DNA from: SYFY01 sp031385325
GTDB lineage: Bacteria > Pseudomonadota > Gammaproteobacteria > Pseudomonadales > Azotimanducaceae
Length of the DNA stretch: 20,214 nt
NCBI GenBank assembly: GCA_031385325.1
Contig: JANNBJ010000226.1
Location: 1 to 20,214, forward strand
Direction of reading: 5' to 3'
Positions within the stretch are counted from its first letter, which is position 1, and each line of letters starts with the position of its first letter. Both the position numbers and the translations under genes were made by a program. The notes beneath the pieces were generated by a model, which saw only the letters and a program-made list of their open reading frames with translations, did not search any database and was not told the DNA's origin. This document shows, piece by piece, positions 14,024-20,214 of the stretch.

Positions 14024-14676
14024 CAAAAGAACACCGTCACGCCGCCGGTGACTTCGATATTGTGTTTGTTATCCGATTCACCCAGCAGATCTGACTCGAA
14101 CATGTGATCGCGGGCGGTGACATGCAAGGCCAGCCAGTCGAGCATCACCAGTCGATAACCTAATCCCGCGTTGATGGTGAAGACATCATCACCCCCGAAT
14201 TTGGTCGCGCCAGCGCCAACCAGCAGGTAAAGGGAACTCTTGAACGATAGCCGACTGCCGACGAACGATTCACCTGGCAAGACATTCCAGCCAATGGCCG
14301 CGTTGTAGTAAGTCAGATCACGCTCCTTGTTGGTGAGCAGTCGCGCGCCACCGCTGAGCTTCTCGAAGCTCGTCTGTCCGAGCTTCGAGGTTCCATAGGT
14401 GCCTTCAACAAAGAAGTCTTCGGTGATGTGATAAGCGGCCCTGATGCCGGTGGACGCGTGACTGCCAAAGTCCTCGACATCCAGCAAACCGGCGTACACA
14501 CCGATCTCGAAATTCTCGTCATCGATCTGGTCAACGTCGATTTCGCGCCGCTCCACTTCACGGATCGGCAACGGCTCGACATCGGCTTCGTCCCTGGCCT
14601 GCGCAAGCGGTATGCCGCAAAACAACAACAGTGACAACACAGCCAGCGAGCTGCGTGTGAGTACACGATCCATCAT
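14023..14676 (-). CDS. Outer-membrane beta-barrel domain protein (TIGR04565-like)
   Basis: A 217-residue protein starting at the first of two adjacent ATGs (14676, 14673), 14 bp after the stop of the SH3 gene; extending the frame upstream would overlap that gene. A signal peptide ends LAQA. An acidic linker (residues about 27-52, DEADVEPLPIREVERREIDV) precedes a small barrel of about eight strands: FEIGVYAGLLDVEDFGSH, TGIRAAYHIT, FFVEGTYGTS and so on, ending VTGGVTVFF. This resembles the OMP_myx_plus family described from myxobacteria and some gammaproteobacteria; the assignment is from memory and was not searched. A barrel this small cannot by itself be a wide pore. It may be a structural or docking partner in the locus. 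Confidence 0.8.
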   Translation of the reverse strand: MMDRVLTRSSLAVLSLLLFCGIPLAQARDEADVEPLPIREVERREIDVDQIDDENFEIGVYAGLLDVEDFGSHASTGIRAAYHITEDFFVEGTYGTSKLGQTSFEKLSGGARLLTNKERDLTYYNAAIGWNVLPGESFVGSRLSFKSSLYLLVGAGATKFGGDDVFTINAGLGYRLVMLDWLALHVTARDHMFESDLLGESDNKHNIEVTGGVTVFF

Positions 14677-14690
14677 GCAGACGGAGCTGC

Positions 14691-15470
14691 TCAGAAAAAT
14701 ACGCTGAATCCTGCTTTCCATTGATCAACCTCTTCGTTGTCATTTCGACTCGTGAGTACGGTGTGGCGTCGATATTCCAACCGCATCACGAACCGGTCCG
14801 TGAGATAGACATTTGCGCCGAGTCCGGCATGGGCGATTTCATCGGTGCGGTCTTCAGAACGCACCACGGTGCTGTGGGGTTTGACGTGAATCACGCCCGT
14901 GCCCACCGTGAAAAAAGGTGAGACCCACCATTCGGGAAACGGGGTCATGACAATGCTCGCCGTTGCAAGCTCGCCGTCGGAGAAGTCACCGAGGATCTTG
15001 TCGGCTTCCACCTGCAACATGATGTTCGGTGTCAGTGAATAGCCAACGTACCCGCTGAGCAATCTCGCGCCATCCAGATCACCGCCGGCAAAGCCAAACT
15101 CCCAGCGTCGATTGACGAACTCACTTCGATCCGCCTTTTTCCAGTCGATTTCATGGCCATCCAGATCAAGCGTGTTGCGCATTTGCGCCAGTGGCACCCA
15201 GCCTTCCTTGCCACGCGCGCTACGAATCTTGTACCAGTCGGTTTTTCGTTTGAGGATCGTCACCGACTCACCTTGCCCGGCAACATAAAACACCGGATAA
15301 CCCCGACCAGGACCGGTGTGCATGTCCAGATAGGGATCATTGACCTTGACCTCTGGCGTGTAGTCTTCGAACCAGGCATGGACGGACGTGCTGAAGCCCA
15401 GCAGCATCGTGCCTGCAATCCACAGCAGCGTTCGGCAACTACCCATCATCGAGATCAGTCCTTTCCTCAT
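14691..15470 (-). CDS. SH3-domain plus outer-membrane beta-barrel fusion protein
   Basis: A 259-residue protein if it starts at ATG 15470, 14 bp after the stop of the HzsA-related gene; ATG 15449, with AAGGAC upstream, is an equally possible start. Residues up to about 32 form a signal peptide ending SVHA. Residues about 40-98 are a bacterial SH3-type module (DMHTGPGRGYPVFYVAGQGE, TDWYKIRSARGKEGWV). Residues about 118-259 are a small beta-barrel (WEFGFAGGDLDG, LLSGYVGYSLT, RLEYRRHTVLTS) ending GFSVFF. Bacterial SH3 modules often bind peptidoglycan or peptides, so the protein could tie an outer-membrane barrel to the cell wall. It is similar in barrel layout to the next gene product, and the two may be partners. 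Confidence 0.82.
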   Translation of the reverse strand: MRKGLISMMGSCRTLLWIAGTMLLGFSTSVHAWFEDYTPEVKVNDPYLDMHTGPGRGYPVFYVAGQGESVTILKRKTDWYKIRSARGKEGWVPLAQMRNTLDLDGHEIDWKKADRSEFVNRRWEFGFAGGDLDGARLLSGYVGYSLTPNIMLQVEADKILGDFSDGELATASIVMTPFPEWWVSPFFTVGTGVIHVKPHSTVVRSEDRTDEIAHAGLGANVYLTDRFVMRLEYRRHTVLTSRNDNEEVDQWKAGFSVFF

Positions 15471-15484
15471 CGATCGCGAGCCAG

Positions 15485-18178
15485 TTATTGCGGCACGTCG
15501 AACGGGTTGTTGTAGTACTGGCCACCCACATCGATCCATTCGCTGATCAGTTTGAGCTCAGCGCCACTCAATCGGCCTGCGTGTGTACCACCTGGTGCAA
15601 ACCGGCCGAAGAACCTTGGGCTGGCATTGGCACCACCGACGCTCAGCACCGGCGTGACATTGACGGTCACCTGCACCGGTATCGGATTGCCGTTGCCGTC
15701 AAGAATCAGATTGCCCTGGCCGTCACGCTGAAAACGCAGATTGCCTTGAGCATCTCGAGCCTGTACCAGGCGATCCTGCACAGCACCGTTCACAACTTCC
15801 TGCTCGTTGTCATTGAAGAGTAGTTCACGATAGCTCTTCAGGTGATCGGCCTCGTCGGCCGAAGGTCCATCGCTCAGGTCGAGCTGCGCCGCCGGCACCA
15901 TAGCCATACCGTTAGCGTCGACCACGTTATGACACGACGTGCAGGTGTTGTCCTGGACCAGCGTCACACCTGTAACGTCAAAAACCCGTCGGTCCACGGC
16001 CCACACGGGATGGATATGAGTCGGGAAGTTGACGACGATGCGGCAATTGGCCTGCCAGTTGGTTGCGCATCCCGCATCAACCGGTGCAGGTGTCCGCAAA
16101 TCGGCGTAGTTCCAGGCGAAGGTCGCATCCGGCGCACGGACATTTGGGTCTGTCCAGACGTCGGCATAACGAACATCCACAGTCGGATTCCGCGTTCCCA
16201 TCACCCGTGCCCACGTCTCGGCCATGGTTTCGCCCGCATCGGCAAACAGTGTGGGTACCGTATTCGGGAACGGTGAGCCAGTGGCATTGGCTCCATCATT
16301 GGCAGAAGTGGCTTCCGCATCTGGGCGGCCATGGGGCAATTCACTTTGTGGTGTGTGGCAACCGTTACACTCAAGCTCTTCACCGGGACGCAACTGCATC
16401 CAGTTGTTGTGACGAGCAGTCACACGCCGACCGTTGCCATCCAGCACGTCCACCCAGAAGGCTGTGTTGGCTGGCACCTTGACCTTGACGGACCCGTCCG
16501 GCTCAACTGGCGTATAACCAAGCACTTCACGCATCAGCTGCGCAGCCGAGGCGCCGAACGCCGTACCAGGCAAATCAACCAGGTCGTCATCCGGCATGGA
16601 CACTGCCTTGACGATCCGCACAAATCGCGCCGGTCGCGCCGCTGCCAGGGTGCGAAGTGGATCAGCAACGACGTCCAGATTGACCGCGCTGGTGCCGGCA
16701 AAGTCGTAAACACTGCGAATATGCAGCACACCAACACTCTCCGAAACCAGATCGCTGTCGAGATCGCCGCCAGCAACGCCATCGAGAATCACCGCAGATG
16801 GTGCCCTGGCCTCCATGACCACCGCATCCTGATAGACAAATCCATTCACGCCTTGCACGATCGGCAGCGCGGTGTTGTTGTCCAGGTCATGCATCCAGAC
16901 GCCATACAACGGGTCGGCTTCAACAAAATTGGCATCAGCCAACAAGGTATCGGTGCACGGCTGAATGATCGGATTGTTCACAGGCGATCGGGTGTCCCGC
17001 AGCCGACACTGACTCCAACTGACTAACAAGCGATTGGAATCATCAAAGAGAGGCTGGGCAGAGGCGTATCGACCCTGCCTGGCGGGGGTGTCATCGTCGA
17101 GGTTCAGATCACCTTCGAACAACGGTTCCTGCGCAGGTCCCGCCGCTCCCGCCGCTCCCGCTGAGGAAGCGACGGCTTGATCGTTCTCGACAAATCCCTC
17201 GATGTCGATCGCAACGGGTAACACACCAAAACGTCTTTGCTCGGTGCCGGGACGCAGCATCACCAGCAGGCGACCATCGGGCAACTCGGCACTCTCGACA
17301 AATTCAATGATCTGCCCGTCTGGCCCCGTGTCGTGGCTGTGCACACCATATAGAAGCTCGGTGTTCCGGCCATCTGGAGTGGTTCGATACAGACTGACCC
17401 GATCGATGCCCGCAACGTTGTCCCATCGGCTGAACACAATGTGGCCGTCCGCCATCACAACCGGATCAAGATCTGAACTCTGGTTAAACGTGATCTGCCT
17501 GATGTTTGTGCCATTGGCATCCATGACATGCAGGGACAACGCCGGCAGATTGCGATCTTCATCCAGAGCTGCAAACTGGGGCTTGCCTTCGTCTAGCAGA
17601 ACGGATTTGGCAATGCGCTGACGTGTCGAAGAAAACACGATGCGGCCATCAGGCAGGAAACGGGGTGCGATGTCATCACCATCCTCTGCCGTAAGGTCGG
17701 AGGTGATGACACGGCGAACGGATCGAGACGGATGGTCGTAGAGCCAGATATTCCAGGTCGGTTGATCTTCAGGGTCCGCATTGGGAATTTCAGGTGCACG
17801 CAGCGCAAACACGAGCTGCTTTCCATCCGCCGAAACGTCGAGATCCTTGATGTCAATTCTGGCCGGCGTTCCACCCGCCAGATTGGGAAACAAACCCGCA
17901 GACACCACCGTTTCTTTCGCCGTCGGTGAGGCGCGGTCTCGCACGATCAGCTCGGCACCTGGGAAGAAACCGACGGCGTTACGCACTTCCTTGGTCAGCA
18001 GCTCACCGTCTTCATCCACGAGCAGTGGCCGCTTCACATAGACGATCGGGAAATCAACGACCACCGGATCAGGAGACTGACTGCCACCGAGAACAGTGCT
18101 GTTGCCTCCGCCGCCGCAACCTGCAAGCAGCATGGACAACAGGACTAGCCAGGGGATGTAGCGGACGCTTCGGTTCAA
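15485..18178 (-). CDS. HzsA-related diheme lipoprotein with beta-propeller-like domain
   Basis: An 897-residue lipoprotein starting at TTG 18178: the next upstream in-frame codons offer no ATG or GTG before a stop, and the first ATG lies inside the signal sequence. The lipobox is LLAGC, followed by a GGGG spacer. Residues about 80-400 contain WD40/TolB-like blades (DVSADGKQLVFAL, PRFLPDGRIVFSSTRQ, PVVMADGHIVFSRWD, ELPDGRLLVML). Two c-type heme sites are seen: CNGCH (C604, C607, H608) and CTSCH (C746, C749, H750). The architecture matches proteins annotated as related to the alpha subunit of anammox hydrazine synthase, which has a beta-propeller and cytochrome c modules. Nothing else suggests anammox chemistry, so the name reflects fold, not reaction. 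It is the first gene of a five-gene operon, and is probably outer-membrane anchored and redox-active. Confidence 0.85.
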   Translation of the reverse strand: MNRSVRYIPWLVLLSMLLAGCGGGGNSTVLGGSQSPDPVVVDFPIVYVKRPLLVDEDGELLTKEVRNAVGFFPGAELIVRDRASPTAKETVVSAGLFPNLAGGTPARIDIKDLDVSADGKQLVFALRAPEIPNADPEDQPTWNIWLYDHPSRSVRRVITSDLTAEDGDDIAPRFLPDGRIVFSSTRQRIAKSVLLDEGKPQFAALDEDRNLPALSLHVMDANGTNIRQITFNQSSDLDPVVMADGHIVFSRWDNVAGIDRVSLYRTTPDGRNTELLYGVHSHDTGPDGQIIEFVESAELPDGRLLVMLRPGTEQRRFGVLPVAIDIEGFVENDQAVASSAGAAGAAGPAQEPLFEGDLNLDDDTPARQGRYASAQPLFDDSNRLLVSWSQCRLRDTRSPVNNPIIQPCTDTLLADANFVEADPLYGVWMHDLDNNTALPIVQGVNGFVYQDAVVMEARAPSAVILDGVAGGDLDSDLVSESVGVLHIRSVYDFAGTSAVNLDVVADPLRTLAAARPARFVRIVKAVSMPDDDLVDLPGTAFGASAAQLMREVLGYTPVEPDGSVKVKVPANTAFWVDVLDGNGRRVTARHNNWMQLRPGEELECNGCHTPQSELPHGRPDAEATSANDGANATGSPFPNTVPTLFADAGETMAETWARVMGTRNPTVDVRYADVWTDPNVRAPDATFAWNYADLRTPAPVDAGCATNWQANCRIVVNFPTHIHPVWAVDRRVFDVTGVTLVQDNTCTSCHNVVDANGMAMVPAAQLDLSDGPSADEADHLKSYRELLFNDNEQEVVNGAVQDRLVQARDAQGNLRFQRDGQGNLILDGNGNPIPVQVTVNVTPVLSVGGANASPRFFGRFAPGGTHAGRLSGAELKLISEWIDVGGQYYNNPFDVPQ

Positions 18179-18442
18179 CGGAGTGTTCCCCGTGGCTGCA
18201 ATTCACTGAAATTCTTTCACATCGTGCTTACGTGCAAACGTGAGGCAGGTCACAAGCACAAGCCTTGAGCCGTGATTGGAAAAAAACCGCGGTCGAAGCC
18301 AGAAAGCGGAACTGATTCACAGAATGCTTACATCCTTTTCACGAAGCTGGCGCAATCAATACCGCCGGATGCGGCATTCACGGTAAGCAGGGCTGAGCCA
18401 CGCAATGAACAGTGGGCCACGCCAAGACCAGGAGTGGAAGAC
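18179..18442. promoter_or_regulatory. Divergent control region of the cytochrome/barrel locus
   Basis: This 264-bp gap separates the minus-strand HzsA-related operon from the plus-strand cytochrome genes, so it must hold both promoters. I see no strong sigma70 box for either. The clearest ordered element is a dyad at 18227-18244. A GTG-initiated extension of the rightward gene into this region is possible (from 18272), but it would lack a ribosome binding site. Confidence 0.55.
18227..18244. promoter_or_regulatory. 18-bp dyad, candidate operator
   Basis: The sequence fits CTnACGTnnnnACGTnAG, with 12 of 18 positions symmetric. It is 50 bp from the HzsA-related start and about 200 bp from the cytochrome start, suitable for a dimeric regulator acting on the leftward operon. 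The regulator is not in the window. Confidence 0.4.
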
Positions 18443-19717
18443 ATGTTCAAGAGCGCATCCGCGCCGCTCACCATTGTTGGTGAAGGCAATGGCCGCGGGA
18501 AAGCGAACCAGCGGACCAACAGTCCATTGCGTACGCTGATAGTGACGGCACTCCTGCTGGCTTGTTCTTCTTCCGGTTGGGCGAGCGCGCGAGATCAGGC
18601 CAAACGCATCCACGATCGCATCGCTGGCGTTCCGCCCAGTACAGCCACTCTGAATTCCATGGAGGCGATGATCACTGGTGGCGATCAGCTGGGCGCCGCA
18701 CTACTCGCAACCCAGGCACCGGAGTTCTACAACGTCACGCTGAAGAACCACGTCGCACCGTGGACCAATCGTGATGGCGACATCTTTGTCCCCCTGAGCG
18801 ATTACACGGCGACCGTGATCGGCCTGGTCCGGGACGATGCTGACTTCAGAGATGTGCTTTCTGGCGACGTCGTATATATCGGCTCGGGCAATGGCGTGCC
18901 TGCCTACAATCCGAACAACAACGCGCATCACGAAGCACTGGAAACCACTGGCGCTGACCTGAAGGCAAACCTCCGCCCGGTTACCCAGTCAAGCGTGAGC
19001 CCACTACCAGCCGATGCAACCGCCGGCGTGATGACCACCCGCCAGGCGGCACGCGCCTTTTTCATTGACGGCACCAACCGGGCGATGCTCCGGTTCACCT
19101 TGAAAAACCACCTCTGTCACGACATGGAGCAGCTACAGGATACGTCCCGTGCACCAGATCGCATTCGTCAGGATGTTTCCCGCAGTCCTGGAGGCGATAG
19201 CCGAATATTTCTCAACAACTGCATCGGCTGCCACTCGGGCATGGATCCCCTCGCCCAGGGATTTGCGTACTACGACTTTGTCTACGACCGCGCCAATGAC
19301 CCGTCGGCGGTTTCCGGCACCATCAGCTACAACGGCGCCGGTACGACTGATCCTGCTACGGGAACTCGCGTCGAATCCAAATACTTCAACAACGACACGA
19401 CGTTCGCGCCAGGATTTACTACTCCCAACGATCAATGGAGCAACTACTGGCGTGCTGGCGCGAATGCGTTGCTGGGATGGGATCAAGGCCTGTCGGGCCA
19501 AGGTACGGGCGCGAAGTCGCTTGGCCAGGAGTTGGCCAACACCGAAGCCTTCGCCGCGTGCCACGTGGAAAAAGTTTTTACCAACGTCTGTCTTCGCCCC
19601 CCTCAGGACTCGGCGGATCGTGCGCAGATTGATGCCATGACGGGCTCATTCAAAGCCAACGGCTACAACCTGCGCAGAGTCTTTGCTGAATCCGCTACCT
19701 ATTGCATGGGGGATTAA
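18443..19717 (+). CDS. Secreted monoheme cytochrome c-like protein of unknown family
   Basis: A 424-residue protein. ATG 18443 was chosen because AGGAG lies 8 nt before it; the frame is open back to a GTG at 18272 without such support. After an unusually long n-region (31 residues) comes a hydrophobic stretch, LIVTALLLAC, ending GWASA. It may be a Sec signal, or a weak lipobox with C41. The only complete heme motif is CIGCH (C260, C263, H264) followed by SGMDPLAQGF. Two further Cys-His pairs occur (C225-H226 in LCHDM, C373-H374 in AACHVEK), and the protein ends ESATYCMGD. The SGMDPLAQGF context resembles cytochrome modules of planctomycete-type DUF1588/DUF1585 proteins. It is coupled to the next gene with a 1-nt gap. 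It probably works with the HzsA-related protein. Confidence 0.75.
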   Translation: MFKSASAPLTIVGEGNGRGKANQRTNSPLRTLIVTALLLACSSSGWASARDQAKRIHDRIAGVPPSTATLNSMEAMITGGDQLGAALLATQAPEFYNVTLKNHVAPWTNRDGDIFVPLSDYTATVIGLVRDDADFRDVLSGDVVYIGSGNGVPAYNPNNNAHHEALETTGADLKANLRPVTQSSVSPLPADATAGVMTTRQAARAFFIDGTNRAMLRFTLKNHLCHDMEQLQDTSRAPDRIRQDVSRSPGGDSRIFLNNCIGCHSGMDPLAQGFAYYDFVYDRANDPSAVSGTISYNGAGTTDPATGTRVESKYFNNDTTFAPGFTTPNDQWSNYWRAGANALLGWDQGLSGQGTGAKSLGQELANTEAFAACHVEKVFTNVCLRPPQDSADRAQIDAMTGSFKANGYNLRRVFAESATYCMGD

Positions 19718-19718
19718 G

Positions 19719-20214
19719 ATGAACACACTGACACTTCGTCACGGGCTGGCTGGTTTCATCCTTCTCGCTCTGCTGTCCGCCTGCGGTGGTGGCAGTGGCG
19801 CTGCAACAGTGCAAAAGCCGGTTACCGTCGCCCCGACCGTGAGCAACTACAGTGGCCCGGCACCACGCACTGCCGACGTTCAAAGTTTCAAACTCGCCGT
19901 GTGGGACAACCTGGTCCCCAACAACCGGTGTGGGACCTGTCACAACCCAAGCCAGTCCCCGCGTTTCGTCCGCACCGACGATATCAACCTGGCCTATGAC
20001 GCCGCCAATACAGTCGTCAATCTGCAGGATCCCGGCCAGAGCATCATGGTTACCAAGGTCCGTGGTGGTCACAACTGCTGGTTGTCAGATGCCAACGCCT
20101 GCGGCGATATCATCCAGAATTACATCAGCAACTGGGCTGGTGATGCGCTAGGTGCCCCGGCAAAAACGGTCCAGCTCACCGCGCCGCCAATCACCAATCC
20201 AGGCGCAAGCAAGA
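19719..20214 (+). CDS. Monoheme lipoprotein, 5' part (runs off window)
   Basis: The frame starts at ATG 19719, 1 nt after the preceding stop, and stays open to the right edge, giving 165 residues so far. The lipobox is LLSAC (C22), followed by a Gly/Ser-rich spacer. A c-type heme site CGTCH (residues about 71-75) is followed by NPSQSPRF, a block with VVNLQDPGQSIMV, then GGHNCW and a second cysteine in ANACGDIIQNYI. This N-terminal module resembles one I associate with larger proteins that carry LamG-like (jellyroll) domains, but no LamG part is visible here. It is probably a surface or periplasmic electron carrier of the same locus. Confidence 0.85.
   Translation, partial: MNTLTLRHGLAGFILLALLSACGGGSGAATVQKPVTVAPTVSNYSGPAPRTADVQSFKLAVWDNLVPNNRCGTCHNPSQSPRFVRTDDINLAYDAANTVVNLQDPGQSIMVTKVRGGHNCWLSDANACGDIIQNYISNWAGDALGAPAKTVQLTAPPITNPGASK

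Noticed and set aside
16331..17026. Plus-strand frame of 231 codons inside the HzsA-related gene
   Set aside because: It is antisense to a gene with heme motifs and propeller repeats; its composition (many His, Arg, Gln) is that of a shadow.
15485..18178. True hydrazine synthase subunit indicating anammox
   Set aside because: No partner subunits or anammox genes are visible, and the gene context is gammaproteobacterial; only the architecture is similar.

Overview
The window looks like a chromosomal segment of a Gram-negative gammaproteobacterium with moderately high GC. The main clues are a glutamyl-tRNA synthetase that reads like the Pseudomonas-type enzyme, a class III-like PHA synthase, a YjgR/DUF853 ATPase, and several lipoproteins and outer-membrane beta-barrels with terminal aromatic residues. 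I cannot name the genus. No tRNA, rRNA, CRISPR array or complete insertion sequence is visible.

Layout, left to right. (1) 1-2521: 3' part of an SNF2 ATPase, translationally coupled to an exported calcineurin-like phosphoesterase. (2) 2522-4644: a patchy accessory stretch with an SRPBCC protein, a vapBC-type toxin-antitoxin pair with a readable promoter and dyad, a 14-bp tandem repeat, and a decayed second copy of the 3' end of the phosphoesterase gene. (3) 4630-7033: a small membrane protein and a luciferase-like monooxygenase on the minus strand, divergent from an SDR dehydrogenase. (4) 7034-9287: a hairpin, a 15-bp triplicate repeat, then a compact operon of a very short PhaE-like protein, a PHA synthase PhaC and a GNAT acetyltransferase. 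(5) 9307-12588: gltX with a tiny downstream membrane ORF, divergent from a HerA/YjgR-like ATPase. (6) 12648 to the right edge: a divergent cell-envelope locus.

Region 6 is the most interesting part. Reading leftward from 18178, five closely packed genes encode a large HzsA-related diheme lipoprotein with a beta-propeller-like front half, an SH3 plus beta-barrel protein, a second beta-barrel protein, a DUF4266 lipoprotein with a Cys-Gly-Cys tail, and a DUF3570 beta-barrel. Reading rightward from 18443 are a monoheme cytochrome-like secreted protein and a second monoheme lipoprotein that runs off the window. Heme-binding lipoproteins next to three predicted outer-membrane barrels suggest a surface redox or electron-transfer apparatus. 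The genes are real and look conserved, but their joint function is inference.

The other notable story is the phosphoesterase relic. Its differences from the intact copy are mostly synonymous, so it appears to be a paralogue that was under selection before it lost its 5' part and its frame.
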